Below are positions 54,294-64,000 of a DNA stretch of 64,000 nucleotides, piece by piece (position 1 is the first letter of the stretch; each line of letters starts with the position of its first letter). Location of the stretch: positions 4,402,001 through 4,466,000 of the forward strand of contig CM059622.1 in assembly GCA_030435675.1 (NCBI GenBank), in the 5' to 3' direction. A model generated the notes under the pieces. The model saw nothing but the letters and a program-made list of their open reading frames with translations, had not been told where the DNA came from and did not search any database. The DNA is from Steinernema hermaphroditum (taxonomy: Eukaryota; Nematoda; Chromadorea; Rhabditida; Steinernematidae). Both the position numbers and the translations under genes were made by a program.

Positions 54294-56073
54294 ATGCTCC
54301 CAGAAATCAATCAACGCCCTGTTGTACTCGTCGTCAGTGAAAAGTGAGTTCCACGCAGAGAGGTTGTGGAATGCCGTGTGTTGTAGGAAGAAAAAAAGCA
54401 AGGCCAAGCGCTTCCATAAGTTCTTCTGGCCATGTATGCTCTTTTCCCTCAAGATCACGCTGGTACTGCTCGGCTTCCTTGGATACTGGTACGGCTTCAA
54501 ATCAGGCGGTAGCACTTCGACAACAGAAGCTCCTCCCTTGGAAATTCGAGGTAAGGGTTTTACTCTCTTTTTCATTTGACAGGCAGACTCAAGGGCCTTG
54601 TTTAGTATCACAGTTCTAGGAGAGCCCATTGAAAGCAGTTTTTGGATAGGTAAAGGGTAAACTCGCATTGCACGAAACTAATAGATGTCCCTATGAGTAA
54701 GAGAATTGTCGCCTCAGGCATTTAGCCTTTCCACCAGTCATTCTGTGATTGGCAAATATCATTGTGGGATTCATGCCTAGATATTTGAAGCGAGTCCTTT
54801 ACTCTTCACAGTTCACCATATTGGGTACAATTCAGTTTGTGCTACTCTTTCGTCTGAAAACGTTACAAAACACTTACGATAATATCTGCGATGGGCACTA
54901 AGACTGTCGACTAAACGATGACGAGAAGGCATCTTTGTGCTGTCAGTACTCATTTAACTTCGTGTTTTATGGCTTTCTTAGCTAAATACACCTGCCTCGA
55001 TGGTCAATACAAGTGTACCACCAGCAACAAGTGCATCTCAGGCACACAGATCTGTGACAAAGTCAACGACTGTGACGATGGTAGCGACGAAATGGATTGT
55101 GGTAGATCCTCTGCCTAACGCTACTTGCTTATAACCCGCCTGTCTTTATTGTGTATCTTTATTCTTTCTCAGTTAAATACACCTGCCTTGAAGGCCAATA
55201 TCTAGGCATGATCAATAATATTTGCCAAACACAACATGACTGGTACAAAGGATAAATTCCTGAGACGACAATTCTCTTACTCATAGGGACATCTATTAGT
55301 TTCGTGCAATGCGAGTTTACCCTTTACTAAAAGCTCGCAGAATTTAATCTGTGACGAAACGAAACGAGACGGTAAGACTCCTTTTACTGTGACTCTTCTT
55401 TCTTCTGCATTGAGGTCACTAGAGCCTGTTTGATTAAATAGTAAAGCAATGCTATTTGGCCGACTTGATCGCCCTTTTCCGGTTCTGTTTAGTTCACTCG
55501 AAAGTTCATTCACTTTCCCTGCCTTGAACGCCCTTTTTGAACAGCAATACCTTTCAGCCCTTACAACCCACGCCGCATCCACATCGCTTCCTCCTGGACA
55601 GCTGTGCCCCGACGGATGGGACTACTTCAATCAAACCGATTCCTGCTATAAATACTACAAGCAGACATGGTCGTTCAAAGGGAGCGAACAGTTCTGTGTG
55701 AGCAGAGGCGCGCACATGGTCTCCATCCACACGAAGGAAGAGAACGACTTTGTGTGCGAAATGTCCGAGATTGTGGGAGTGGACGAGAACCGTCTGTCCA
55801 TATGGATAGGAGGCTACGCGCCCAATAAGGACAACGTTTTCGCGTGGCTGGATAACAGCACATGGGACTACTCGTGGTTCCACCCTGCTGAACCTAATAT
55901 GCCCGGAAAGGAGAATTGCCTTGAGGTGAGCTGCTTCGCATACAAGGTAACAATGAATCTACGGATTGCAGATCTATGCGTGCGGGGGTGACATGCTCTA
56001 CTGTTGGAACAACGTCGAATGCGCCTGGCATAAAACGGGTTTTGTGTGCAAGAAGGGTGCGAATAGAAGTTGA
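54294..56073 (+). CDS. C-type lectin with LDL-receptor class A domain, type II (paralogue C)
   Basis: Exons 54294..54343, 54387..54550, 54982..55101, 55558..55925 and 55972..56073 encode 267 aa. Cytoplasmic tail (MLPEINQRPVVLVVSEKKKK), TM segment (FFWPCMLFSLKITLVLLGFL), then an extra exon encoding an LDLa module: TCLDGQYKCTTSNKCISGTQ, ICDKVNDCDDGSDEMDCG. All six cysteines and the Ca-binding DCDDGSDE are present. The CTLD follows (QLCPDGWDYFNQTDSCYKYY, IWIGGYAPNKDN, WLDNSTWDYSWFHPAEPN, NCLE, CGGDMLYCWNNVECAWHKTG). AEPN and WNNVEC suggest Ca-dependent sugar binding. The LDLa exon is absent from A and B and sits between inverted repeats (see separate entry). Confidence 0.85.
54650..54730 (+). 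repeat. left inverted repeat flanking the LDLa exon
   Basis: TAAAGGGTAAACTCGCATTG, then CACGAAACTAATAGATGTCC and CTATGAGTAAGAGAATTGTC, followed by GCCTCAGGCATTTA. Its reverse complement, with about four changes, is 55244-55328. Its position inside the intron before the LDLa exon of lectin C makes this a candidate terminal inverted repeat. Confidence 0.85.
55172..55222 (+). pseudogene. decayed second LDLa exon
   Basis: After TTTCTCAG the frame reads KYTCLEGQYLGMINNICQ, a broken copy of KYTCLDGQYKC... from the intact LDLa exon at 54982-55101. The remaining cysteines are lost. It shows a tandem duplication of the LDLa exon followed by decay. Confidence 0.65.
55244..55328 (-). repeat. right inverted repeat flanking the LDLa exon
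   Basis: Reverse complement of 54650-54730 (reads GACGACAATTCTCTTACTCA, then TAGGGACATCTATTAGTTTC on +). With its partner it bounds a ~680-bp segment containing both LDLa exons. Confidence 0.85.
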
Positions 56074-56131
56074 AGTTAGATGGATGAATGTATCCATAAA
56101 TGTATATATGTATGTGAACACAGTATACCAT

Positions 56132-56840
56132 TTATCTACAGTTATGTGCGAAGATGACATTTCGATAATGACAGCCGATATCATCAGCTAAAACTGCAAT
56201 ATAGCTTGAAAATATCGAGCTGAGCCGGCATTCGTGCTGAAAACAACATTCATAGTGATATCTGAATGGAATCCTAAAGACACACACTAGCTTTAGTGAG
56301 AAAAAAATGCACCAAGATATGAATAACTTGTTAGATATCAGCCCGTACCTTGTAACGTTAGATCCCCTTCGCGCACAGACGAAAGCTTGGTTTCGGAAGC
56401 ACTCAGTTGGAAGAAGAGTTTCTTCTTTGAAGTCGAACGACAAGCAATTGAATCCTGGGCTCTGTGGAACGTCAACGTTGAACTTCGTACCATCGGTCCA
56501 CTTCCAGTGGCCATACTCCAAAAAATTATAACCTCCGACCCAAACATGCTCCACAGAGTCATCTAGTGAGTGAAGACTTTGCACAATTTCTGAAGAAGTC
56601 GTAGTTTCGTTTTTATAGCGATGTTTACCTACCCTTCAGGACGTTCTTGTCCTGGTACGATGTGACCGACACCAGATTAGAGCCACTGAACTTGCAGGTT
56701 CGATCTGCCACGATGAAATCCACTTTTGTGGGCATGGGATACAAACAAACGCCAGAGTGGGGATTCCAGAGACCGCTAAAAGGGCATTGCAGTGCAGTCA
56801 GAAGTGGGACAGCCAGTATACAGTGGAGCACCACCTTCAT
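56132..56840 (-). CDS. secreted C-type lectin (single CTLD), 3-prime end uncertain
   Basis: Exons complement(join(56132..56589, 56633..56840)); 221 aa if read to the stop at 56132. Signal peptide MKVVLHCILAVPLLTALQ, CTLD: CPFSGLWNPHSGVCLYPMPT, FIVADRTCKFSGSNLVSVTS, HVWVGGYNFLEYGHWKWTDG, FNCLSFDF and ECFRNQAFVCARRG. Compare the genes at 57542, 60302 and 61511, which share W.GG.N.L.YG.W.WTDG. The CTLD is complete by about 56347; the ~70 extra hydrophobic residues may be intron, with a donor-like GTACGG at 56351. No EPN/QPD loop. Orientation is opposite to its relatives A-C. Confidence 0.7.
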
Positions 56841-57541
56841 AATCACAACTCAGAATGATGGCTTCGTCGAAAACAAAAGATAGTGTGAACAAACAAGTGA
56901 ATGGACATAGCCAAGAAAAATAGCCATACTAGGACTTCTGGAGGGAGAACAGAAAGATACCGTAACCCTTCTTTAACAGGCGCCTTTTTTATTACATTAC
57001 GCCCATCAAAGCACACTAAGACACTTCCGTAGGCCGCTTACCTTTACGGAACTGTGATTCACCGCCTTTGAGAGCTCGCTAAGGGAAGGTCCACTGGCTC
57101 TGTCTTCCACTCGTATTTACAAGGAGTATATTACGTGACAATTCAGTCTTTATGCTTGCGGACACAGTTACAGGCTAAGCATTTTCATGATGTACTTTCT
57201 TTCCATCTTTGTACTCCTTTAAGTAAACCATGCTAGGCTAAATGAACAAATCGGTTCCTAGATTCCATAGCCTAACTGTTCAGAGAAGAAGTCGGTCTTC
57301 CTCATGTTTGCAGCCTCGCAGCTTCGCTCCGATCATTTGATCAAACATTGCCTTCTCTTTGTTTGCTTTCTTCCTTCAGTCGCGCTTTCTGTATAGTACG
57401 ACCTTTGTTCCATTTTACATGTTATCATCTAAAACGTGACAACCACTACCCAATTGTCATTGTGTTAATGGCCGTGACAATTTGTTCTCTTTGTCTCAAC
57501 TCTCATAAATACCGTCTTATCGCTCTGTCGTCGCCATCCCA
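56841..57541. other. intergenic between divergent lectin genes
   Basis: No coding exon is supported. It holds the promoters of both neighbours; TAAATACCG near 57507 may be part of the core promoter of 57542. Confidence 0.35.
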
Positions 57542-58066
57542 ATGAAGCTTCCCACTTTCCTTTTGCTTTTGTTCTCCTTGTCTCTGGCACAGGAATGTCC
57601 GTCAGGAGCCATCCCGAACTCCGACTCGACGAAGTGCTTCCATCTTATTCCAACAAAAGCTGACTTCGTCGTCGCCGATCAAACTTGCCGATTGATCGGA
57701 GGAAACCTTGCTTCTATTGGGAACTCTGCTGATAACAACCTCATTCAAAGTACTGAGTCGATAACCAAAAGCTCTCAGAAAACTGTCCTTTTAGACATGT
57801 TCTTTCAGTGGAAACTGGTCGACGAATCCCTGACTCGGGCCTGGATTGGTGGAAATAATCTTCTGACCTATGGCGACTGGAAGTGGACCGATGGAGAGCT
57901 CTTCGATTATGTGGGCTTTGACAGTAGGAAGCCCAAGATTTTGGGATTCAACTGCTTGTCCATCGAAGCGGGACCGTGGATGCCGACAGAATGCTTCAAA
58001 AAGCAGCCGTTTGTGTGTTCCACTAAACTCCAAAAGCCGGCTAACTGTTCCGGTAGCCATTATTGA
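57542..58066 (+). CDS. secreted C-type lectin (single CTLD)
   Basis: Two exons, 57542..57749 and 57795..58066, give 159 aa. The 45-nt intron happens to be open in frame, so a continuous ORF is misleading; the splice (AAA/GTACTG, CTTTTAG/AC) and its phase 1 match the relatives at 60302 and 61511. Signal peptide MKLPTFLLLLFSLSLAQ, CTLD: CPSGAIPNSDSTKCFHLIPT, DQTCRLIGGNLASIGNSADN, AWIGGNNLLTYGDWKWTDG, FNCLSIEA, ECFKKQPFVC. No EPN/QPD loop or WND. Probably a soluble secreted lectin-like protein. Confidence 0.83.
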   Translation: MKLPTFLLLLFSLSLAQECPSGAIPNSDSTKCFHLIPTKADFVVADQTCRLIGGNLASIGNSADNNLIQSTESITKSSQKTVLLDMFFQWKLVDESLTRAWIGGNNLLTYGDWKWTDGELFDYVGFDSRKPKILGFNCLSIEAGPWMPTECFKKQPFVCSTKLQKPANCSGSHY

Positions 58067-58570
58067 AAGGGCGAATAAAAAGTTCGATTTAGCATCCAGT
58101 TCTCACCAGTGAGTTTCGGCGCCAGCTATCTGCATGATGTTAAAGGATTAATCTGTCATAATTACGTAATAAACGCATGTAAACGCGGGAGACTCGACTG
58201 ATCAACAACCACAGCAGAACAGAAATGAGATCGCAGAGAGCAGCGAAGCCGAGAGTTGTCTATGTCTAGCGACAAACGAGCCGCTAGGCTGCCAGTAGTG
58301 CGATGCTCATGAAATTTCTCTCAAAGGGTCACCATAGCCAATGAAACACTACTCTCCCAACGAGTAAGGCAATCAACAACAACAAAACACAGCAACAAAA
58401 TGACATCCCGAACGAAGCACAACTTGCAAAGCTGGACATAGACAGTTCGCATTCCAAAACGTCTTCCAATGGGGTTACTGGCTGCACAACATCACTTTAC
58501 TTCGTTAAACCATATGAAAAACAATTAACTAAAACACAATTAATATAATTAGTAGAAATATTTCGGCTGG
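58067..58570. other. intergenic between convergent genes
   Basis: 3-prime flanks of the lectin at 57542 and of eIF4E. AATAAAA at 58074 fits the lectin polyadenylation signal. Nothing else seen. Confidence 0.4.
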
Positions 58571-59311
58571 CTACTCCATTTGTGAGGAGCTCTCGCTTCC
58601 CAGCTGACGAGGAATGGACAGGCGCGGCTTCACCATTGAGCCAGAACGGACGGCAGCAACTTTGTGGACAACGTAGAGCAGCTGTTCGGAATCAGGAATG
58701 TCCATCAGCTTCTTCAGCTGCATTCCAATGCGCAAATTGATGTCGTCCTTTTCGGCATCGCGAGTCCAAACAGATATCTGGAAAAGGATGGTTAGACTGC
58801 TGTGAGTTCAGAGAAGCTAACCTTATCTCCCTTGTGTCGACAATTGACAACGATTCCGCATATGTGCTCGCTGTCCTCAAACTGCTCGCCGATCAGAGCA
58901 ATGAGGAGTTCGATCCAAAAGGCGTCCAAACGCGCACTTCGCTTTGTGCGGTCAATGCTGATCAGCCACCGCCCTCCTTTCGCATTGTTGTCGTCCTCCC
59001 ACATTGGCTTGATTCCCTTTCTGAAGACATAGTAGTCACTTCCAAAATCCAGGCGGGAAGGTGGCAGAATGTGGTTGTAAATCCTAAATGAAAAACATGT
59101 CCAACCACTACAGAAATCCGCGAACGTACGCCCAGAATCCTTCGACTGTGTTGAAAGCAACAAGCTGCTTCAGGCAGTCCAGCCACTCGCGAGTTCTGTC
59201 GCCACGCAGGTACCACATGGTGAAGGACCTTTGGAGTGGGTGCGGCTGTTTCTCAACAGTGAACTCCATCTGTTCTTCAACCATCTTGGGTGTTGCCTCT
59301 AAGATTTCCAT
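58571..59311 (-). CDS. eukaryotic translation initiation factor 4E
   Basis: Three exons, complement(join(58571..58777, 58822..59083, 59130..59311)), give 216 aa, the usual eIF4E length. It binds the mRNA 5-prime cap and recruits eIF4G. Cap-pocket tryptophans lie in MWYLRGDRTREWLD, VEGFWAIYNHI and GIKPMWEDDNN; GGRWLISI, LIGEQFED, ICGIVVNCRHKGDKISVWTR follow in family order. The dorsal eIF4G-binding VEGFWA patch is kept. C. elegans has five IFE paralogues; I cannot say which (IFE-3-like is a guess). The C-terminus ends SSQME. Confidence 0.92.
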
Positions 59312-60301
59312 CTTGGTATACGATGTTTTGAGCAGAAAACTGAAATAACGATCAACGTATTATTTGAGCGTGGCACATTTTTCGATAAACATGACATGGC
59401 GCGCATTCGGACAGAAGAAAGAGCAGAGATGTTCACTACTCCTGAAAGCCAGCGACAGCTCATATTATCATCTCTAAAAAATGGCTCTCAATCGACAGAA
59501 TTTATTGTAGCCAGCTGCACTAAAGTTAATGATTGCGAAAAGCGCTTCCACTTAACTGGAAACCACTCCAGGAAGATACAGTCGAATCATTAACTTAGCA
59601 AGAATAAGGCTCAGCACATCAAATTTCGCGTCAATGTCATAATTTTAAGTAATTTCTCGTGAAATGCACCGATTGAAGAGCGACACCTACCGCGTTTGCG
59701 AACAGCAAAAGTACACTAACTCATCAGCGAAGCATTTTCGCAGTCTGACGAACTGTCCCGAGCAGCAGCTTCGCCAGGTACACACTGAAAATTACATGAA
59801 AGTAACTAGCAGGTACGCTGCGCGACAGTTTTGTGCAAGCTTGAAAATTTTGCAAAAAGGTGTGGAAAATACCCAAGGAAACTGCTCTACCGACTCGCTT
59901 CGCTCGCCCGCGACCCCCGCCGGCGAATCGTGTCGAGACCCACCAACTACAAAAAAATGAGCCTATGCAAACCTTTGCAAGATTTTCCCATACGAACGAC
60001 ATATCAGCATTCAACGTTGGTGTCGCAAGGCGCCGCAGAATCGTAGCACTTATTCACGTCATTCGGGCATGTGCTGAGCTCCCCTCACCCACTTATACAA
60101 TTGAATCCACCTGTGAAGCCCTTCTTACACTGGCAAACGCTTTCCTCTTCTCAAAGGGCGTGACTTTCCCTCCAAGATTGTGCTTTTTTTTCAACGCATA
60201 CAGCATCATTTGTCTCGGATTTCCATGAGTTTGTTTTCTGTCATCACATATGAATGATTAAAATATTACAGCGGACACAAGAATATGTCATCAAGAAGCC
60301 A
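59312..60301. other. intergenic, no gene seen
   Basis: Promoter side of eIF4E and 3-prime flank of the lectin ending at 60302. The GC-rich frames at 59860-60228 have no recognised domain and overlap on both strands, so I do not call them. Confidence 0.3.
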
Positions 60302-60826
60302 CTAAAGGAGACTTGAATCAATATGGTCGTACATGGACGAATCGGTTGCGCAAAGGAACGACTCGTTTCGGAAACACTCCGCTTGGAACCAAAGACCCAT
60401 AGCGGAGATGACAAGACAGTTGAAACCTGGAACTGCGGTGGTCAGCTCAGAGCCTTCACTTGTGTAGTTGAAGGGCTGTCCGTCTGTCCATGTCCACGAG
60501 TCATAGTCCAGAAGGTTGTTTCCACCTGTCCAAGCAGTTTCACGACCAGTGTAGCGTGGGAGCTGTTCTCTGACTAAGACTACATACACCTGTTCAGTAT
60601 GGCTAATTACAGAAGGCTTACATTGAATAATGTCGTTGTCCTCCACGTTCGAGATCGACACAAGATGTCCTCCGATAAGGCGACACATTTGGTCAGCCAG
60701 AAGAAAATCTGTTTTGGTGACGAAGAGGTGAAGGCATTTGCTCTTGTCAGAGTTAGGTATGGCCCTGCCTGGACATTGCGCAGAGGCTAGAAGTAGAAGT
60801 GCCAAGAGAATAAGACAACTCTTCAT
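60302..60826 (-). CDS. secreted C-type lectin (single CTLD)
   Basis: Exons complement(join(60302..60573, 60622..60826)) give 158 aa. Signal peptide MKSCLILLALLLLASAQ, CTLD: CPGRAIPNSDKSKCLHLFVT, DQMCRLIGGHLVSISNVEDN, AWTGGNNLLDYDSWTWTDG, FNCLVISA, ECFRNESFLCAT. The 48-nt intron is in the same place and phase as in 57542 and 61511. NYT and NES sequons. No canonical sugar-binding tripeptide. Paralogue of 57542, opposite orientation. Confidence 0.83.
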   Translation of the reverse strand: MKSCLILLALLLLASAQCPGRAIPNSDKSKCLHLFVTKTDFLLADQMCRLIGGHLVSISNVEDNDIIQCKPSVISHTEQVYVVLVREQLPRYTGRETAWTGGNNLLDYDSWTWTDGQPFNYTSEGSELTTAVPGFNCLVISAMGLWFQAECFRNESFLCATDSSMYDHIDSSLL

Positions 60827-61510
60827 TGGAATTGAAAGGACTGAATGATTATACGGAAAATGGGTATTTAACGGTGCTCGCTTTCACAAACAACAGGTGA
60901 TGAAGATGTTTTTGTGGGTTTAAATAAGTTTAAACAAACAAATGATGTGGATATTTCATAATGGTCGTTGTTGTAATCTCGTTGCATGTGGTAATCGAAT
61001 CCGCCGTAAACGAAAAAAATATGTTCCATCGGCGGTTCAGGTTTCCGCTCGGTCCACCAACTCGGATGACAGCTACGGCCACTCGGATAACATTCAACGA
61101 TAACTTCCTCGTTACTTCGTGTCTTTCTATCCCAAGTACCGTAATCGGCCTAATACGTGGCTGGTGAGTCGTTTGGTCGCATCTACATTCCCACTTACCT
61201 CCCTTCTTTTGGACAAGGTACGGGCCGGGCACCAGGACTCAATCTTGTTGGCATGTCCATCGGAAACGAAGCACTTAGCGCCGTTCAGCAGCTATTTCCT
61301 TGTTGTATTATCAAAGAATCTATGGAAAAGAGCGAGTTTCTCTTGTGCTGGTACCTTCGCCGTACATCGTACCTCTAGGTCATTTCACGACGACGCAAAG
61401 AAATCTCTCTTCCAGCATAATCGAACACTTTTGGGGTTTAAATTTAGGAATTTAGGGATATTCTTTCTTTAAGATTGAGTTTTATTTTTCATTTACTTCG
61501 CAGATACATT
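60827..61510. other. intergenic, no gene seen
   Basis: No exon or RNA gene is supported; frames at 60930-61472 lack motifs. Confidence 0.35.
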
Positions 61511-62614
61511 TCAAAGAAAACCGAATGCGGGCCTCTTGCATACGATTACCCTCGTCTTCAGCTCACACGAGATGTCGTTCCAGAGTCCGTTTTTGCGCAT
61601 CTAAAACGCCATTGGTGATGGCCATTTCGAGTTCCTTCTACCTCAAGGCAGTTGTCCACAATCGGATTGCTGGGTTGACGAGGAGCCCAGTTTGCGTAGT
61701 CGAACGGACATCCATCAGTCCAATGGAACTGCTTGTCCTCGTCGTAGTAATGGCCACCCAGCCATGCTTCTGTGTTGGAGCTACCTGAGAAGGCCAGCGA
61801 TTCAACGAACGCGTTTTCACTCTCATCGTGGATGGACGCCAAGTGAGAGTACTGTTCCAGGCAATACGCCTCGGCTGCTGCCCAGTTTGCCTCGTTGTTC
61901 ACGACGGCCATGTAGCAGAAGCGAGTTTCCCTGTTTAGGGTCCATCCCGCGTAGCAGCCTATCGGACATCTTTCACCAGGGGCGCAGGACGGTGGTGTTG
62001 GACAGGATGAAGGAGTTGTCGTTAGAGGCACAGTTGTTGATGGTTCTGTGGTCGGGGCGGCCGTGGGGCTGGTGGGCGCTAAACTTTGGCTTTAGATCTA
62101 CAGTCTAAGGCGAGAACATTTACACAAAACCGTGGCACAAACGAAGGCTTTTTTCTCGAAACATTCTGAGGGGATCCACGCGCCCCTGTCGCCGATGGAC
62201 AAACAGTTGAAGCCGAGCACTTTGGGGCCTCCGGGACCCCGGCTATTATAGTTGAATGGCTCTCCATCGGTCCATTTCCAGTCACCATAGGAGAGAAGAT
62301 TGTTCCCACCAATCCAAGCCGTTTCAAAAGTTTCGTCCAATTTTCGCCGGTTCTGCATCATGACTAAAATGCTTGTTCGCAGAATTTAGTATAACTACCG
62401 TAATACCGTCAATAATAAAATTATCGTCTTCATTCGAGATCGAAGTCAGATTTCCGCCAATCAAGCGACAGGTTTGGTCAGCAACGACAAAGTCCGCTTT
62501 GGTGGCCATAAGGTGGAAACATTGCGAGAAAATGGAGTTAGGGACGGCTCCCAAAGGACACCCTTGTCCAAAGGCGAGGGGAAGCAAGAAGAGGAAAAGA
62601 AAAGCGACCTCCAT
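61511..62614 (-). CDS. secreted two-CTLD lectin with mucin-like linker
   Basis: Four exons, complement(join(61511..61600, 61642..62078, 62124..62363, 62407..62614)), give 324 aa. Signal peptide (MEVAFLFLFLLPLAFGQ); CTLD1: CPLGAVPNSIFSQCFHLMAT, AWIGGNNLLSYGDWKWTDG, FNCLSIGD, ECFEKKAFVCAT; then a Thr/Pro linker (SPTSPTAAPTTEPSTTVPLT) likely O-glycosylated; CTLD2: CYAGWTLNRETRFCYMAVVN, EAYCLEQYSHLASIHDESEN, AWLGGHYYDEDKQFHWTDG, DYANWAPRQPSNPIVDNCLE, DISCELKTRVIVCKRP. CTLD2 has RQPSN (QPD-like) and WNDISC (the WND site), the best sugar-binding candidate here, galactose-type if any. A close copy starts at 63211. Confidence 0.85.
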
Positions 62615-63210
62615 TGTCGACGAAGAGGCAATGCACGTGTTAAGTTAGTACATATAGCAATCAGAACTATGGCGAATAGTGTGTTGCGGTCGCATAAAAA
62701 AGGAAAACCTTCAGAATTGCACATATGATTCTATTGATAAAGGGCTTGTACTCGGTAATCGTCAACAAAGTCGGCGATAAGCATTGAAAATGTAAACAGT
62801 TTGAGCTGTCGAACGCAAGTAAACTGCTTATTTCTCTTCTGAAATAAAAAAAAAACAACCGAAAAGCTGCAGGCAGACCGTACCAGTTCATCTGCTGGAA
62901 TTAAGCAAGGAAATGCAGAGTCTAACAAAGTAGCTGGGACCAGCCAGTGCCCCCTTACACAAACAGTGATCTACATTCATATGATATTTCCACAACAAGA
63001 AGGAGTATATACAAGAAGGTGTTTCTGCTGACCAAAATGTACGTGATGGTTTTCAATTGGTTAAGTAATGGAACAGGCCACGGGGACATGTGACACTCAT
63101 AGCTCCCATTCTACCCGACCGCATAAGGCCGGATGTGTCCAAGATCATCCATACAACAGCCCTCTTTTTCAAGATTCAGTTTTATTTTTTATTTTCTTCA
63201 CAGACACACT
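62615..63210. other. intergenic between tandem two-CTLD genes
   Basis: No coding exon is supported. ORFs at 62667-62928 have no domain. Confidence 0.35.
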
Positions 63211-64000
63211 TCAAAGAATGCTGAATGCAGGCTTTTTGCATACGATTACCCTCGTCTTCAGCTCACACGAGATGTCGTTCCAGAGTCCGTTCCAGAGACT
63301 CATCTAAAACCACATTGGTGATGGCGATTTGGATTTTCTCTTACCTCAAGGCAGTTGTCCACATCCGGACGGATGGGTTCATTAGGAGCCCAGTTTGCGT
63401 AGTCGAACGGACATCCATCAGTCCAATGGAACTGCTTGTCCTCGTCGTAGTAATGGCCACCCAGCCATGCTTCTGTGTTGGTGTTGCCTGCGAAGGCCAG
63501 CGATTCAACGAACGCGTTTTCTTTTGGATCATGAATGGAAGCCAAGTGAGAGTCTTGTTCCAGGCAATACGCCTCGGCTTCCGCCCACTTTGCCTCGTTG
63601 TTCACGGCGGCCATATAGCAGAAGCGGGTTTCCCTGTTGAGGGTCCATCCCGTGTAGCACCCTATTGAACAGCTTTCACCGGGGGCGCAGTACGGCGGAG
63701 TTGGGCAGGATGAAGGAGTTGTCGTTGGTACTGCCGTTGGAGGTACAGTTGTCGATGGTTCTGTGGTCGGGGCGGCCGTGGTGCAGGTGGGACAGGATAC
63801 GATAGGACAGTCGGGAGTTGTGCAGGTAGGAGCTAAACTTTGGTTTTAGTTCTGCCGTTTAAGACGGGAACGTTTACGTGGGCAAGGCTCTGGGAAGGCC
63901 GTCGCACAAATGAAGGCCTTTTTCTCGGAACAGTCGGACTGGATCCACGCGCCCATTTCGCCATAAGACAAACAGTTGAAACCGAGCACTTTGGGACCTC
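63211..64000 (-). CDS. two-CTLD lectin, 5-prime end beyond the window
   Basis: Exons complement(63211..63303, 63345..63832, 63878..>64000); the first exon lies outside. Tandem duplicate of 61511-62614. The visible end of CTLD1 reads FNCLSYGEMGAWIQSDCSEK and FICATAFPEPCP. The linker is longer and Cys-containing (PTCTTPDCPIVSCPTCTTAA, then TEPSTTVPPTAVPTTTPSSC). CTLD2: CYTGWTLNRETRFCYMAAVN, AWLGGHYYDEDKQFHWTDG, YANWAPNEPIRPDVDNCLE, WNDISCELKTRVIVCKKP. NEP replaces the RQP of the neighbour, an EPN-like change, so the sugar preference may differ. No frame damage seen. Confidence 0.85.

Noticed and set aside
57542..58066. Single-exon reading of the lectin at 57542
   Set aside because: The extra ~15 residues fall exactly where relatives have a phase-1 intron, and consensus splice signals are present.
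59860..60228. ORF of 122 aa
   Set aside because: No domain, no splice context, and open frames on both strands.

Overview
This window is nuclear DNA from a nematode. Coding is split into many small exons joined by GT-AG introns of mostly 38-50 nt. Several first exons start just after an acceptor-like TTTCAG, as expected for spliced-leader trans-splicing. Gene content fits Nematoda: an expanded C-type lectin (CTLD) cluster, a four-pass DUF7027/LAPTM-like protein, a TTBK/CK1-like kinase, NCX-type exchangers and many secreted orphans. I do not assign a genus. All gene models below were spliced by hand and phase-checked; no alignment was run.

Layout. 1-8 kb: transposon relics, one candidate secreted precursor (1865-3310, -) and mostly empty AT-rich DNA. 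8-18 kb: an acyl-CoA synthetase-like gene (+), then three minus-strand genes (two orphans and rad50) that could be co-transcribed, with a TTAA-flanked MITE between them. 18.9-25.8 kb: small secreted proteins, including two paralogues (18905-19458 and 24524-25151) separated by an almost intact Tc1 element, and a granulin-like peptide. 26.8-35 kb: a type II membrane protein with a PY motif, a four-TM protein and two CTLD genes. 36.2-39.7 kb: a head-to-head tRNA-Tyr pair, a MULE-like element whose inverted ends are minisatellite arrays, and a small type II membrane protein. 41.4-48.7 kb: conserved housekeeping genes on + (NCLX-type exchanger, SmD1, a VTA1/TAF4 chimera, a kinase, an intronless DWNN/zinc-knuckle gene). 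50-64 kb: CTLD cluster with three type II membrane lectins in tandem, secreted single-CTLD genes in both orientations, tandem two-CTLD genes with mucin-like linkers, and an eIF4E gene.

The most unusual observations are (1) one continuous reading frame joining a VTA1/LIP5 N-terminal domain to a TAF4 C-terminal domain; (2) an LDL-receptor class A exon of a lectin gene lying inside a segment bounded by near-identical ~80-bp inverted repeats, suggesting exon capture; (3) the fold-back MULE-like element with a 10-11 bp target duplication; (4) several MITE families and nested insertions, including a retroposed sequence with a perfect 15-bp target duplication inside a mariner relic.

Functional reading: the conserved genes cover DNA repair (rad50), splicing (SmD1), translation (eIF4E), calcium exchange (NCX) and lipid activation (acyl-CoA ligase). 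The CTLD genes, granulin-like peptide and secreted orphans look like extracellular or surface effectors, possibly for immunity or host/microbe contact (inference from gene families).
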